A DNA stretch of 64,000 nt. Origin: Thiovibrio frasassiensis (GTDB lineage: Bacteria; Desulfobacterota; Desulfobulbia; Desulfobulbales; Desulfurivibrionaceae). Below are positions 31,748-40,194 of the stretch, in pieces (positions within the stretch are counted from its first letter, which is position 1; each line of letters begins with the position of its first letter). The notes below the pieces were generated by a model. It was not told where the DNA came from, made no database searches, and worked only from the letters and a program-made list of their open reading frames with translations. The stretch covers positions 1,269,530-1,333,529 of the forward strand of contig NZ_JAPHEH010000001.1 in assembly GCF_029607905.1 (NCBI RefSeq), read 5' to 3'. A program made the translations under genes and the position numbers.

Positions 31748-33013
31748 TCAAAATCTTTTTTCAAAATAGGGGGCAAGCACCTTGGGCAGGGCGATGGTGC
31801 CATCCGCCTGCTGGTAGTTTTCAAAGATCGCGGCCAAGGTCCGTCCCACCGCGAGGCCGCTGCCGTTTAAGGTATGGACCAGTGCGCTTTTGTTCTGGCC
31901 CTTCGGCCGGTAACGGATTCCTCCCCGCCTCGCCTGAAACTCCCCGAAATTACTGCATGAGGAGATCTCCCGGTAGGTGTCCTGAGCGGGCATCCATACC
32001 TCGATGTCGTAGGTCTTGTTGGCGGAAAAGCCAAGATCCCCGCTGCAGAGCTGGACCACCCGATAGGGCAACTCCAGCAGCTGCAGAACCTCTTCCGCAT
32101 CGGCGAGCAGGCTTTCCAGCTCAGCACTGGAGGTTTCCGGGGTGGTAAATTTCACCAGCTCCACCTTGTCGAATTGGTGTTGGCGGATAAGCCCCTTGGT
32201 ATCCCGGCCATAGGAGCCGGCCTCGGATCGGAAACAGGGGGTGTACGCCGTGTATTTAATGGGGAGTTCGTGCTCGGCCAGGGTTTCGTCCCGGTGCAGA
32301 TTGGTCACCGGCACCTCGGCGGTGGGAATCAGCCAAAGATCCCAGTCCTTGATGCCAAAGAGATCCGCCGCGAATTTCGGCAGCTGGCCGGTGGCGGTCA
32401 TGGTCTGGGAATTGACCAGAAACGGGGGGAGGATCTCGGTGTAGCCGTGCCTCTGGGTGTGGAGATCGAGCATGAAATTGATCAGCGCCCGCTCCAACCG
32501 GGAGGCAAACCCCTTGAGCACGGCAAAGCGGGCGCCGGAAAGCTTGGCCGCCCGTTCAAAATCCATGACTCCGGCCGTTTCCCCCAGCTCATGGTGGGGT
32601 TTGGCGGCAAAGTCGAATTGCGGCACTGTGCCCCAGCGCTTGAGTTCCAGATTGTCCTTCTCGTCGCTGCCGCGCGGCACGGAATCGTCGCAGAGGTTTG
32701 GCAGGGTCAGGACGATGGACTGGAGATCCTCCTCCAATCCGACAAGCTCGCCCTCGATTTTCGTGATTCGCTCTCCCACTTGGCGCATTTCGGCCATGGG
32801 TCCTTCGGCGTCAACCCCCGCCTTTTTCAGTTGGCCGATTTCCTGGGAAGCAATCTTGCGTTTATTGCGGAGTGATTCCACCTCGGCGAGCAGGGTGCGG
32901 CGGTTCAGGTCGATGGCGGCAAAATCGTCAATGCGGGAATCGGTGACCCCCCGGAAGGCGAGTTTTTCTTTGACGAGATCCAGGTTTTCTCTGATGAATC
33001 GTAACTCAAGCAT
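31748..33013 (-). CDS. serS: Seryl-tRNA synthetase
   Basis: A 421-residue class II synthetase charging tRNA-Ser. The N-terminal antiparallel coiled-coil arm (about 1-105) binds the long variable arm of tRNA-Ser. The catalytic core has motif 1 near [33 protein letters not shown], motif 2 [26 protein letters not shown] and motif 3 [19 protein letters not shown]. Length and motifs are standard, and ATG 33013 is the family start. The 160 nt upstream (33014-33173) contain no gene. Confidence 0.97.
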   Translation of the reverse strand: MLELRFIRENLDLVKEKLAFRGVTDSRIDDFAAIDLNRRTLLAEVESLRNKRKIASQEIGQLKKAGVDAEGPMAEMRQVGERITKIEGELVGLEEDLQSIVLTLPNLCDDSVPRGSDEKDNLELKRWGTVPQFDFAAKPHHELGETAGVMDFERAAKLSGARFAVLKGFASRLERALINFMLDLHTQRHGYTEILPPFLVNSQTMTATGQLPKFAADLFGIKDWDLWLIPTAEVPVTNLHRDETLAEHELPIKYTAYTPCFRSEAGSYGRDTKGLIRQHQFDKVELVKFTTPETSSAELESLLADAEEVLQLLELPYRVVQLCSGDLGFSANKTYDIEVWMPAQDTYREISSCSNFGEFQARRGGIRYRPKGQNKSALVHTLNGSGLAVGRTLAAIFENYQQADGTIALPKVLAPYFEKRF

Positions 33014-33173
33014 GGATATCCCCTTCAGTCTGCTGAACGGTTGCTGTTTTGGACGGTTGAATTTTTTTACTCCCTTGAGAACGAAGACGGGCGTCTTGTC
33101 TCAGAAGGATCTCTCAGAGGGGGTTGTATCATGGCGCAGGGCAGAAATCAAGAGGGCGGCGGTCTGGACAGCG

Positions 33174-34376
33174 TTAGAGGAATGCGGGGTTGCAGAACCG
33201 CAGGGAGACATCCTCCCCGCTCAGCAGATGCTTCCGGTTTGGCGGCAGATGGATGATGGCGTTGGCCGCTTCATTTTTGCGGCAGGGGCGGACAGAGAGA
33301 TGCTTGCCGCTTAAAGAGGCAACCGCGCCTTTCAGGTTGAGGATCCCGGTTTTTTTCAGCAGGATTGGGGTGGCGAGGGTGGCGCGCACAAGTGGGGGCA
33401 AGGGGCGGTGTTGTCTCTGCATCGTGCGCAGGGCCGGGAGGACAAGCTCGTGGAAGAGCAGGAAAACAGCAGGCGGCGGGCCTGGCAGGGCGAAGATCGG
33501 CTTGCCTCGGTAGAGACCGAACATGGTTGAGCGGCCGGGACGAACCGCCAAGGCGGTGTAGAGAGGACGAATCCCGAGTGTGGCAAAGGCCTGGGGCAAG
33601 AGATCGTAGTTGCCGGGCCCCATGCCCCCGGTGGTAATCACCCCCTGGGATGGACCGTCCAGGGCCTCTCGCAGCAGGGCGACAATCCTGTCGCAGTCAT
33701 CGGCCACCAGACCAAAATCGCGGGAAGTAGCCCCGCCAGCCCGGAGAAGGGCAGCGAGCAGGAAACGGTTGCCGCCGATGATCTGGCCGGTCTCCGGGGT
33801 GTCCAGCGTATCGAGCAATTCGCTGCCCGTGCAGATGATGGCCAGTTCCGGCCTGGCAACAACGGAGACCTGGGCCAGACCGCTTTCGGCAAGGAGCGGC
33901 AGATGTTGGGGTTCGATCTTCGCTCCAGCCCGGACAATGGTTTGCTTGGCGGCGAGGTCCGTGCCTCTGGCGCGGATGAAGGCGCCGGGTCGGGGCGGGC
34001 TGTGCACCAGCACCAGGGATCCTTTTCTTTCGCAGCGTTCAAAGGGGACCACCTGATTTGCCCCGGGCGGCAGGGCGCCGCCGGTCATGATCGCGATGGC
34101 GCTTTTTCGGGTAAGTCTCGGCAGATCGGTGGTCCCCGCGGCAATCTCGCCGGTTATCTTGAGAGAGACCGGCTCTGCTCCCCCGGTCAGGTCGCGGCTG
34201 TTGACGGCATAGCCGTCCATGGCGGAGCGGGCAAAGGCGGGCACCGCATGGATGGCCTTGATGGCTTGTCCGGCGATGCGGTCACAGGCCTCGGGCAGGG
34301 AGACGGTTTCTGTGCTCAGGGCGGAGCACTGGCTGACAATCAGTTGTTGGGCATCTTTAAGCGAGAGGATCGGCAC
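33174..34376 (-). CDS. moeA: Molybdopterin molybdenumtransferase MoeA
   Basis: A 400-residue enzyme inserting molybdate into adenylated molybdopterin. The N-terminal domain has VPAFARSAMDGYAV (the conserved MDGYA motif) and IMTGGALPPGANQVVPFE. The MoaB/Mog-like core has IICTGSELLD, ITTGGMGPGNYDLL (a GGxSxGxxD-like site) and the C-terminal ALPGPPPAVFLLF, matching GLPGNPVA with PPP in place of GNP. The start is GTG 34374-34376, 3 nt after the mobA stop. It is the last gene of the HIT-mobB-mobA-moeA operon. The cofactor it finishes would serve enzymes such as formate dehydrogenase, which are not in this window. Confidence 0.93.
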   Translation of the reverse strand: MPILSLKDAQQLIVSQCSALSTETVSLPEACDRIAGQAIKAIHAVPAFARSAMDGYAVNSRDLTGGAEPVSLKITGEIAAGTTDLPRLTRKSAIAIMTGGALPPGANQVVPFERCERKGSLVLVHSPPRPGAFIRARGTDLAAKQTIVRAGAKIEPQHLPLLAESGLAQVSVVARPELAIICTGSELLDTLDTPETGQIIGGNRFLLAALLRAGGATSRDFGLVADDCDRIVALLREALDGPSQGVITTGGMGPGNYDLLPQAFATLGIRPLYTALAVRPGRSTMFGLYRGKPIFALPGPPPAVFLLFHELVLPALRTMQRQHRPLPPLVRATLATPILLKKTGILNLKGAVASLSGKHLSVRPCRKNEAANAIIHLPPNRKHLLSGEDVSLRFCNPAFL

Positions 34377-34379
34377 GGC

Positions 34380-34970
34380 TCAGTGTCCCATGCCGGCAAG
34401 ACGGGCAAGGTCATGCTGGTGGTTGATGTTCTGAAAGGTGGTCAGGTCCGGAATGATCTGCAAAATCTCTTCGGCCGTGACCTTACGGATCCGCAGCTTT
34501 TCATACAACATCCCGATCTTGTATTGGTTTTTGGCAAGATGATCCTCAATAATCGGCAGAATCTTTTTGCTGTAGACCGCGTACAATGGTTCCGGCCCTT
34601 CGGGCAGCCAGGGCAGCACCACCTCATGCTCGCCGGGCAGTTCGCAGAGGAAACGGATCAGCTCCGGGTTGAGCAGGGGCATGTCGCAGCCGCAGACAAA
34701 GGCGCGGGGCTGGGAGATGGTTTGCAGGGCGGCATGGATTCCGGCCAAGGGTCCGCAGCCGCGGTATCGATCTGCCGCCATGGGCCAACCGAGAAAATCG
34801 TAGGCCTCGGGACTATTGGTAATGAGCAGGATCTCCGGGAAAAGCCCGGCAAGTCTGCGGGTGATGGTCTGGATCAAGGCGGTGCCCTGATGGAGGGCCA
34901 GGGCCTTGTTGCTCCCGAAGCGCGAACTTTTCCCCCCCGCCAGAACCACCCCGGCAACCTGGGCTATCAT
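34380..34970 (-). CDS. mobA: Molybdenum cofactor guanylyltransferase MobA
   Basis: A 196-residue nucleotidyltransferase converting Mo-molybdopterin to the guanine dinucleotide form. It has the GT-A-like signature VAGVVLAGGKSSRFGSNKAL, the metal-binding region FVCGCDMPLLNPELIRFL and the acceptor region PLYAVYSKKILPII. ATG 34970 overlaps the mobB stop by 4 nt (ATGA). The longer frame to 35021 would overlap mobB heavily and is rejected. The C-terminal LTTFQNINHQHDLARL matches the family end. Confidence 0.92.
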   Translation of the reverse strand: MIAQVAGVVLAGGKSSRFGSNKALALHQGTALIQTITRRLAGLFPEILLITNSPEAYDFLGWPMAADRYRGCGPLAGIHAALQTISQPRAFVCGCDMPLLNPELIRFLCELPGEHEVVLPWLPEGPEPLYAVYSKKILPIIEDHLAKNQYKIGMLYEKLRIRKVTAEEILQIIPDLTTFQNINHQHDLARLAGMGH

Positions 34971-35626
34971 TCCGACGGGGCCTGACGGATGGTGATGATA
35001 ATCTCCTGGGGATCCTCGCACCCCTTGAGGGAACAGGTCATGCCGGTGATGGCCTGACGGAGAAAGCTTTCCACGAAGGAATTGAGGTAGACCGGTTGGC
35101 CGTTGACCAGCAGGCTGGTTTTTTGCCTGGGAAAGGACTTGATGAACCGGGTCTCCAAAAAATCAGCCAGGTCGACGACATCGTCCAGTCCGAAGCAGGG
35201 GAGGTCGCCGGGGGGGGTGGTATCGCTGACCATGGCAACCCAGGTGTCGTCCCGGTTCGGCAAGGGCTCAGCATGCAAGGCGGAGCGAAAAACCTCGATT
35301 TTGGGGAGTCCCAGCCGCTTGTAGCCTTCGGTGATCACCAGGTCGGTATCGCCGTAATAGCGGCCCACCAATTCGTCGATGCTCAGATCCTTGTCCACAT
35401 CGCGGATAATGCCCAGGCCGGTGGGAGAAGAAAGGGCCACGGTGCTGGCTCCGGCCTGCTTGTGGCGCCAGGTGTCCTTGCCGGGCTTGTCCATTTCAAA
35501 GGCGTGGACATGGTGCTTGATGGTGCCGATGTGGTAGCCGCGGCGGTGCAGTTCCGGAAGGAGCTTTTCCAGAAGCGTGGTCTTGCCGGAGTCGGGTTTG
35601 CCGATGAGTGCGATAACAGGAGGCAT
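34967..35626 (-). CDS. mobB: Molybdopterin-guanine dinucleotide biosynthesis GTPase MobB
   Basis: A 219-residue protein. P-loop ALIGKPDSGKTTLLEKLLPEL is at the N-terminus, followed by GTIKHHVHAFEMDKPGKDTWRHKQAG (the MobB His/Asp region) and DLVITEGYKRLGLPKIEVFR. The C-terminal extension of about 60 residues has two Cys (MTCSLKGCEDPQEI), beyond the minimal MobB. ATG 35626 follows an AGGAGG. The frame open to 35743 is leader. It binds GTP and helps MobA. It is co-transcribed with the HIT gene upstream. Confidence 0.92.
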   Translation of the reverse strand: MPPVIALIGKPDSGKTTLLEKLLPELHRRGYHIGTIKHHVHAFEMDKPGKDTWRHKQAGASTVALSSPTGLGIIRDVDKDLSIDELVGRYYGDTDLVITEGYKRLGLPKIEVFRSALHAEPLPNRDDTWVAMVSDTTPPGDLPCFGLDDVVDLADFLETRFIKSFPRQKTSLLVNGQPVYLNSFVESFLRQAITGMTCSLKGCEDPQEIIITIRQAPSE

Positions 35627-35663
35627 GGTTTGAGCTGTTTTGATGAAAGAGGAAGAGTTCCGG

Positions 35664-36005
35664 TCAGCCGGGCGGCCAGGACAAGGTCCGGCCACCGAGA
35701 ACGTGGAGGTGTAGATGGAAGACGGTCTGGCCTGCCTCGGCACCGTTATTCATAACCAGGCGGCATTGCTCCGCCCCGTTTTCCTTGGCGAGTTGGGCGC
35801 CGATGCGGATAAGCTTGCCGATGAGCGCCTCGTCTTCGCCGGCAATTGCGCCCGGACCGCTGAGGTGTTTTTTCGGGATGACCAGAAAGTGGGTGGGTGC
35901 CTGGGGGGAGATATCCCAGAAGGCGAAGACCTCGTCATCTTCGTACAATTTTTTTGCAGGTATTTCACCGTTGATGATCCTGCAAAAAAGACAGGGGCTG
36001 CTCAT
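35664..36005 (-). CDS. HIT-family nucleotide-binding hydrolase (HinT-like)
   Basis: A 113-residue protein. It has CLFCRIINGEIPAKKLYEDDEVFAFWDISPQAPTHFLVIPKKH and the histidine triad HLHLHVLGG with the catalytic central His. The CxxC at positions 5 and 8 is typical of HinT orthologues with a zinc-ligand pair. HinT enzymes hydrolyse purine nucleoside phosphoramidates; the physiological role is not well fixed. ATG 36005 follows AAGGAGAAGCGG. The gene leads the molybdenum-cofactor operon, though a functional link is only positional. The 233 nt upstream show no gene. Confidence 0.93.
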   Translation of the reverse strand: MSSPCLFCRIINGEIPAKKLYEDDEVFAFWDISPQAPTHFLVIPKKHLSGPGAIAGEDEALIGKLIRIGAQLAKENGAEQCRLVMNNGAEAGQTVFHLHLHVLGGRTLSWPPG

Positions 36006-36238
36006 CCGCTTCTCCTTGATCTTCTTGTCCCGTATGGTAATGGCTTGAAGCAGGATACTGTCCGGGCCGGATTCTGTCAAATGTAAAGCGGCTGGGCGTG
36101 GTATGGGGAGCGCCGTCGCGTTGATGACAGTTTGCGCCTATTCTGGTATTGTTACATCGTGCTGTATGGTTGGCACGGTCATATGGAAAATTGAGTCTGG
36201 ATATACGGATTTACTGGAACACCCTCAGAGGATAAGCG

Positions 36239-36571
36239 ATGCGTCAGTTTGTTGTTGATGAGTTGAGTCAAGAAGAGCAGGATAATTTGGATTCATATCT
36301 GAAACGGAGCTTGAAGGCAGGCCCCATGGAGGGCATGTTTTGGCTGCCGGTCCCGGAGGATCTGCTGGGGGAAGCCCAACAGGGGCACGAGCAATGCGGG
36401 CCGTTTTTTTTCGGGATCGAGTTGGGGCGGAGCCGGTTGATCGCAGAATTTCTGGTTCGCAGTCAGTCCAACCTGCATTGTTCGTGTATCAGTTATTCCA
36501 CTCCGGCCCAGCGCCAGTTTCTCCTCGGGTTTCTCGATCGGATGCTTGCGGATGAACATATCAAGGCTTAG
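36239..36571 (+). CDS. Hypothetical small cytoplasmic protein
   Basis: A 110-residue acidic protein without signal or TM segments (MRQFVVDELSQEEQDNLDSY start, GMFWLPVPEDLL and CGPFFFGIELGRSRLIAEFLVRSQ core, three Cys at CG and CSC). ATG 36239 is preceded by GAGGATAAGCG. It ends 9 nt before the L,D-transpeptidase gene, so the two form a short operon. The family is not recognised. The alternating hydrophobic beta pattern in the middle suggests a small folded domain. Confidence 0.7.
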   Translation: MRQFVVDELSQEEQDNLDSYLKRSLKAGPMEGMFWLPVPEDLLGEAQQGHEQCGPFFFGIELGRSRLIAEFLVRSQSNLHCSCISYSTPAQRQFLLGFLDRMLADEHIKA

Positions 36572-36580
36572 GGGCTGAGC

Positions 36581-37642
36581 ATGCGCAGAGGTGTTTTTCT
36601 CTGGCTCTGCCTGGGGCTGGTTTTCGCTTTCCGGGTCGAGCTCTGCCTGGCCGGAGCCGGAGATGATCTCACGGAAAAACAGTTTGTCTGTCCGTTTCCG
36701 GATATGACCACCGATGTTTTGCCCCTGACCTATGCCCAGATCAGGGAGGATGCGGTCTCCGTCTATGCTCAGGCGCAGGATGAGGCTGCCGGGGTTCCCC
36801 CTGTTCGGGTAACGAGAAAGGGTTTTATGTGGGTCAGCCTCAGCGATCCTCAGCCGGTCATGGTGAACGGGCAGGAGTGGTACAGGGTCAATGAAAGGGA
36901 ATACATTAGAGCGGACAAACTCAAGCTGGCCAAACCCTCGGGTTTTCAAGGGGTCATGGTGCCCCGGGATTTTGACAAGCAATTTGCCTGGATGATTTTT
37001 CATACCCGCGTTTCCCCTGCCCCTGGAGTACTTCCCCTAGAAGAGGAGGACCCGGCCGTGTTGCCGGCGCGGTCCTTGGTCATTGTCCACGAGATCCGGG
37101 AAGTCGAGCAGCGCAAGTGGTGCAGGATCGGCACCGGAGTCTGGGTGCCGTATCGCCGTCTCGCCATGGTGATCCCGAGGCTCCGCCCGGAGGAGGTTGG
37201 AGAGTCGGAGCGGTGGATCGAGGTGAATCTTACCGAGCAGACCTTATCCGCCTATGAGGGGGATCGCTTGATTTTTGCCACCCTGATCTCTTCCGGGGAT
37301 GAACGGTTTCCAACGATCAAGGGGTTGTTTCGCATCTGGGCCAAGGTCAGAATCGGCAAGATGAGCGGCGGGGAAGATGATTCGGATCGCTATTTTGTGG
37401 AAGATGTGCCGTGGCATATGTATTTTTATCAATCCTACGGATTGCACACCTCGTACTGGCATGATTTTTTCGGACTGCCCAATTCCCACGGTTGCGTGAA
37501 TCTGGCGCCGAAGGATGCTCTCTGGCTCTTTGAGTGGACGAGTCCGAAAGCCGGCAAGGGGAATTGGCAGGAGGCGACCCGGAGCGATCCGGGAACTTGG
37601 GTCTGGGTGCATGAAACTCCTCCCGTGGTTACGGGGGAGTGA
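36581..37642 (+). CDS. Exported L,D-transpeptidase (YkuD domain)
   Basis: A 353-residue protein with a signal peptide (1-24, LCLGLVFAFRVELCLAGA). An N-terminal region of about 190 residues contains SH3-like strands (VRVTRKGFMWVSL, WYRVNEREYIRADKLKL). The YkuD catalytic domain starts at WIEVNLTEQTLSAYEGDRLIFATLISSG and ends with the active site SHGCVNLAPKDALWLFEW, with the Cys nucleophile intact. It would make 3-3 peptidoglycan cross-links or anchor proteins in the periplasm. It is convergent, with a 6-nt gap, with a second and different YkuD protein. Confidence 0.9.
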   Translation: MRRGVFLWLCLGLVFAFRVELCLAGAGDDLTEKQFVCPFPDMTTDVLPLTYAQIREDAVSVYAQAQDEAAGVPPVRVTRKGFMWVSLSDPQPVMVNGQEWYRVNEREYIRADKLKLAKPSGFQGVMVPRDFDKQFAWMIFHTRVSPAPGVLPLEEEDPAVLPARSLVIVHEIREVEQRKWCRIGTGVWVPYRRLAMVIPRLRPEEVGESERWIEVNLTEQTLSAYEGDRLIFATLISSGDERFPTIKGLFRIWAKVRIGKMSGGEDDSDRYFVEDVPWHMYFYQSYGLHTSYWHDFFGLPNSHGCVNLAPKDALWLFEWTSPKAGKGNWQEATRSDPGTWVWVHETPPVVTGE

Positions 37643-37648
37643 AACGGC

Positions 37649-38320
37649 TTATTGCTGGATGACAACCTCGGTGCCCAGGGCGATGACCTTGAATAATTCC
37701 TCAATGTCCTTGTTGCACAGGGCAACGCAGCCGTATGTCCAGCTCCATTTTTCGGCTTCGCCATGGATGAAGATCTCGCCGCCCAGGGGGGTGTCCCAGG
37801 GGGGGATGGATTTGCGGGAGATCCTTTCAATGATCCGGTTGTAGTCTCCTTGACTGATGAGCTTTTGTTCAAGCCCCCGCTCGGCGTCTTGAATACTCGG
37901 ATAGCTTAAGCCCAGCGACAGATAGTATTTGCTGCGGGGGTTTTTCATGCAGATATAATAGCTTCCTTCGGGGGTGCGTTTGTCTCCCTGGCGGATCTTG
38001 TCGCCAACCGGGTTGAACCCAAGGATGACCGGATAGGCGCGCAACAGCTTTTCCTCGGAATAGAGGAGGAGCTTTTTTTTTGCCTTTTTGATCACTATTT
38101 TGGGATCCTTGAGGGGTGCAGTGACTGGCAGGCCAGGGTCGCGATCCTCATCATCCTGATGGTCGTCTTTGGTCTCCGTCGACGGGAGCTGGGCTGTTTG
38201 GGAGGGAGGGTTTGTCGCGCAACCGTTGAGCAGGAAGGTGAAAAGCAGGAGGAGTAGTGCGAAGAGAAAGGCCGGTGGGGCTGAGGACTCCATAACGGAG
38301 TGTCGCGAGATTCTGATCAT
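37649..38320 (-). CDS. YafK-like L,D-transpeptidase lipoprotein
   Basis: About 223 residues. The N-terminal hydrophobic stretch ends in the lipobox LLNGC (cleavage before Cys at about 34), indicating an outer- or inner-membrane lipoprotein. A charged linker (ETKDDHQDDEDRD) leads to the YkuD domain: KAKKKLLLYSEEKLLRAYPVILGFNPVGDKIRQGDKRTPEG, IFIHGEAEKWSWTYGCVAL. The active-site motif is YGCVAL instead of HGCVN, a variant seen in the YafK/ErfK-like branch. I chose ATG 38320; 38293 is possible and a longer frame to 38422 is unlikely. No good Shine-Dalgarno is seen. Confidence 0.85.
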   Translation of the reverse strand: MIRISRHSVMESSAPPAFLFALLLLLFTFLLNGCATNPPSQTAQLPSTETKDDHQDDEDRDPGLPVTAPLKDPKIVIKKAKKKLLLYSEEKLLRAYPVILGFNPVGDKIRQGDKRTPEGSYYICMKNPRSKYYLSLGLSYPSIQDAERGLEQKLISQGDYNRIIERISRKSIPPWDTPLGGEIFIHGEAEKWSWTYGCVALCNKDIEELFKVIALGTEVVIQQ

Positions 38321-38485
38321 AATGCGATATCCATCATTAGGTTCAGTTGCAGCGCTGTCTGTGGGCCGCCATAGGGTCGAAAATTTGAGGTGAGGCAAGG
38401 AGCTTAGGGCGTTTCTCTGCAACGAGTCAGTAAAATCATACGATATCGAAAGCGAAATTGCACAGAAAAACGTGGTGTTCGCTGC

Positions 38486-38519
38486 AAAAAAAAATCCCCG
38501 GCCAATAATGGCCAGGGAT
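38486..38519 (-). terminator. Intrinsic terminator of the sulfur-relay operon
   Basis: On the minus strand ATCCCTGGCC / GGCCGGGGAT (38519-38510 with 38503-38494, one G-U), loop of 6, is followed by a long U-tract (A-run 38486-38494). It lies 34 nt past the last gene of the tusA-dsrE cluster. Confidence 0.9.
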
Positions 38520-38553
38520 TTGCTTCAGTCGCGATCGGCTGAAAAAGTCTTGC

Positions 38554-38727
38554 TTACCACCAGCAGATGGTCTGGTCTACAGAGAAAACCTTATCAAGCA
38601 ATGCACTGTAGTCCGGGCTCTCAACATTGAGGTCAAAAGACTCGCAGTCACGACCCTCGGAGACGATCTCCACCAATTTCTTGGTGTCGTCATTGGGCTC
38701 AGAACGGTATACATTCAAGAGTTTCAT
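38554..38727 (-). CDS. 57-residue protein of the sulfur-relay operon, TusB/DsrH-like C-terminus
   Basis: A 57-residue acidic protein (MKLLNVYRSEPNDDTKKLV start, ending SVDQTICWW). ATG 38727 follows AAGGAG; the longer frame to 38811 overlaps the neighbour and is rejected. The ending DYSALLDKVFSVDQTICWW resembles the C-terminal DY...F/L...W of TusB/DsrH, whereas the N-terminus resembles the opening of small DsrE-like folds. At little over half the length of TusB (about 95), it looks like a compact relative. Two Cys are present (RDCESF and TICWW). It is the last gene before the terminator. The function is inferred from context only. Confidence 0.75.
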   Translation of the reverse strand: MKLLNVYRSEPNDDTKKLVEIVSEGRDCESFDLNVESPDYSALLDKVFSVDQTICWW

Positions 38728-38764
38728 CGGAACACTCCTTCTTGTTGATTGGTCAATAATTAAC

Positions 38765-39079
38765 TTAGCTCTTGTCGGAACGCAGGATGCCGTAGGGGAT
38801 AATGATCTCAAGGTCGCGCAGCTGCTTGCCGATCTCTTCGAGGGAGATCTTCACCATGCCGTGTTTTTCGACATTGGCGTCCACGGTGGTGTACACCTCG
38901 CCTTCCATGTCACGAACCCACTCGATGTTCTCCTTGTGGTAGTCGCTCAGGTCGGTAAGCTCGTTGTTCATAACATAGGCATACGAGTACATGTTCTCGA
39001 CGGCCAACCCCAGGGTGGAGCGGATGCCGTCCAGGGTGTACTCCTTGTTTACTAACAGAAAACCTACTTTCTTGGACAT
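38765..39079 (-). CDS. DsrE/DsrF (TusC)-like sulfur-relay protein
   Basis: A 104-residue protein. The start KKVGFLLVNKEYTLDGIRSTLGLAVENMYSYAYVMNNEL has the TusC/DsrF layout (beta strand, Arg/Thr helix, GLAxEN). The middle has DYHKENIEWVRDMEGEVYTTVDANVEKHG. There is no Cys at all, so unlike DsrE it cannot carry persulfide and is probably structural. ATG 39079 follows AAGGAGAG. It lies 10 nt after dsrE-like and 37 nt before the 57-residue gene on the same transcript. Confidence 0.82.
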   Translation of the reverse strand: MSKKVGFLLVNKEYTLDGIRSTLGLAVENMYSYAYVMNNELTDLSDYHKENIEWVRDMEGEVYTTVDANVEKHGMVKISLEEIGKQLRDLEIIIPYGILRSDKS

Positions 39080-39089
39080 GGTTCTCTCC

Positions 39090-39404
39090 TTATAAGGTCA
39101 GGTAGCATTCGTAGTCTTCGATGATTTCGCCATGCTGGGACTGGGTGGCCATTTTCTTGGCCTCAAGACCCTTGGGAATATCGGCGGGATCATAGCCTGC
39201 GTTCTTGTAGCTGTCCACGCAGATGGACACGTCGTCCGCCAGTTCGCAAAGCTCCGGGAACTCCTTGCACTTGGTCAGATGCACACCGAACCAGCTGAAG
39301 AAAACCTTTACTTTGGAGCCCTTGGCCTTGGCGGCCTTGGTGATCCCCATAACATGGCGCATGTTTTGGGGAGAGGTAACAAAAATACCTAAACTTTTAG
39401 CCAT
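39090..39404 (-). CDS. DsrE-like sulfur-relay protein
   Basis: A 104-residue DsrE/peroxiredoxin-like fold protein. SLGIFVTSPQNMRHVMGITKAAKAKGSKVKVFFSWFGVHLTKC opens the fold, and Cys62 in DDVSICVDSYKNAGYD is at the position of the persulfide-carrying Cys of DsrE/TusD. Further Cys are at 46, 53 and near the end (ECYLTL). ATG 39404 follows AGGAGACAGG. It lies between tusA and the DsrF-like gene and should pass sulfane sulfur with TusA. Confidence 0.85.
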   Translation of the reverse strand: MAKSLGIFVTSPQNMRHVMGITKAAKAKGSKVKVFFSWFGVHLTKCKEFPELCELADDVSICVDSYKNAGYDPADIPKGLEAKKMATQSQHGEIIEDYECYLTL

Positions 39405-39474
39405 TTCCTGTCTCCTGATGCAAAATTAGAGGTACAGGCTTTTGCCCGCACCGCGTCGTATGGAGTAAAAAAGC

Positions 39475-39735
39475 CTACTTTTTCTGGAGGTAGAAGCGGA
39501 TGAACCCGGAATCTTCTTTCTCGCCAAGATAGATATGGCCGGAACGGGTGCACCAGCCGGGCAGATCGTTACGCGAGCCAGGATCGGTGCCGAGGATCTC
39601 AAGGATCTCGCCGGCGTTGATCTTGTCCATTTCTTTCTTGGTGCGCAGCAGGGGCATGGGGCAGCTCAGGCCTTTAGCATCCAGGGTGCGTGTCGGGGTG
39701 ATACCATCCGGGGCTACTTTGATATCGTCGCTCAT
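39475..39735 (-). CDS. tusA: TusA-family sulfur carrier
   Basis: An 86-residue protein with the TusA signature TRTLDAKGLSCPMPLLRTKKEMDKINAGEILEIL, where Cys25 of CPMP carries the persulfide. The family fold end GHIYLGEKEDSGFIRFYLQKK is present, and two further Cys are absent except WCTRSG. ATG 39735 follows TAAGGAGGAAACC, a strong Shine-Dalgarno. It is the first gene of the minus-strand relay operon and is divergent from the YeeE/YedE transporter, a well-known partner of TusA. Confidence 0.93.
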   Translation of the reverse strand: MSDDIKVAPDGITPTRTLDAKGLSCPMPLLRTKKEMDKINAGEILEILGTDPGSRNDLPGWCTRSGHIYLGEKEDSGFIRFYLQKK

Positions 39736-40194
39736 GGTTTCCTCCTTAAAAAGGGTATAGGGGTAATTTAGGAAAACTAAAAAATAAGCGGCAGCAGATA
39801 GTGCGCTGCGCTGAACTCAAATCCCTCTCCGCAATGGGGAGGATTTTTTACGCAAAAAACAACCAGAGATCTCATGTAACATTGGGTCTCTACCAATATT
39901 CATGGGGCATGTCAAGGGAATTTATGAATGGCGGTTCATGCTCGCCCAGGGAGGAAAAGAGACCGTTTTTCAAGAGGATTAGTGGATCTTTGCCTGCCGG
40001 ATTGGGAGGAAGTTCGGGGGGTGGATGGTGGGAAAATGGTATGGCAAACTTGACAAAATTTTATGGCGCGGGTAAAGGGGGTAACGGTACATTTTCATGA
40101 TGCGTGGGAAGTTTTAACAGGGATTTTCTGTTTTTTTGTTGAAAGGCTTATCGGTCTGTAATCATTTGCAAAAAATGGGAAGAGGAGGTTTGGG

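Noticed and set aside
39801-40100. A 99-codon frame between tusA and the YeeE/YedE gene
   Set aside because: No Shine-Dalgarno, low-complexity composition and no family resemblance; the region looks like intergenic regulatory DNA.
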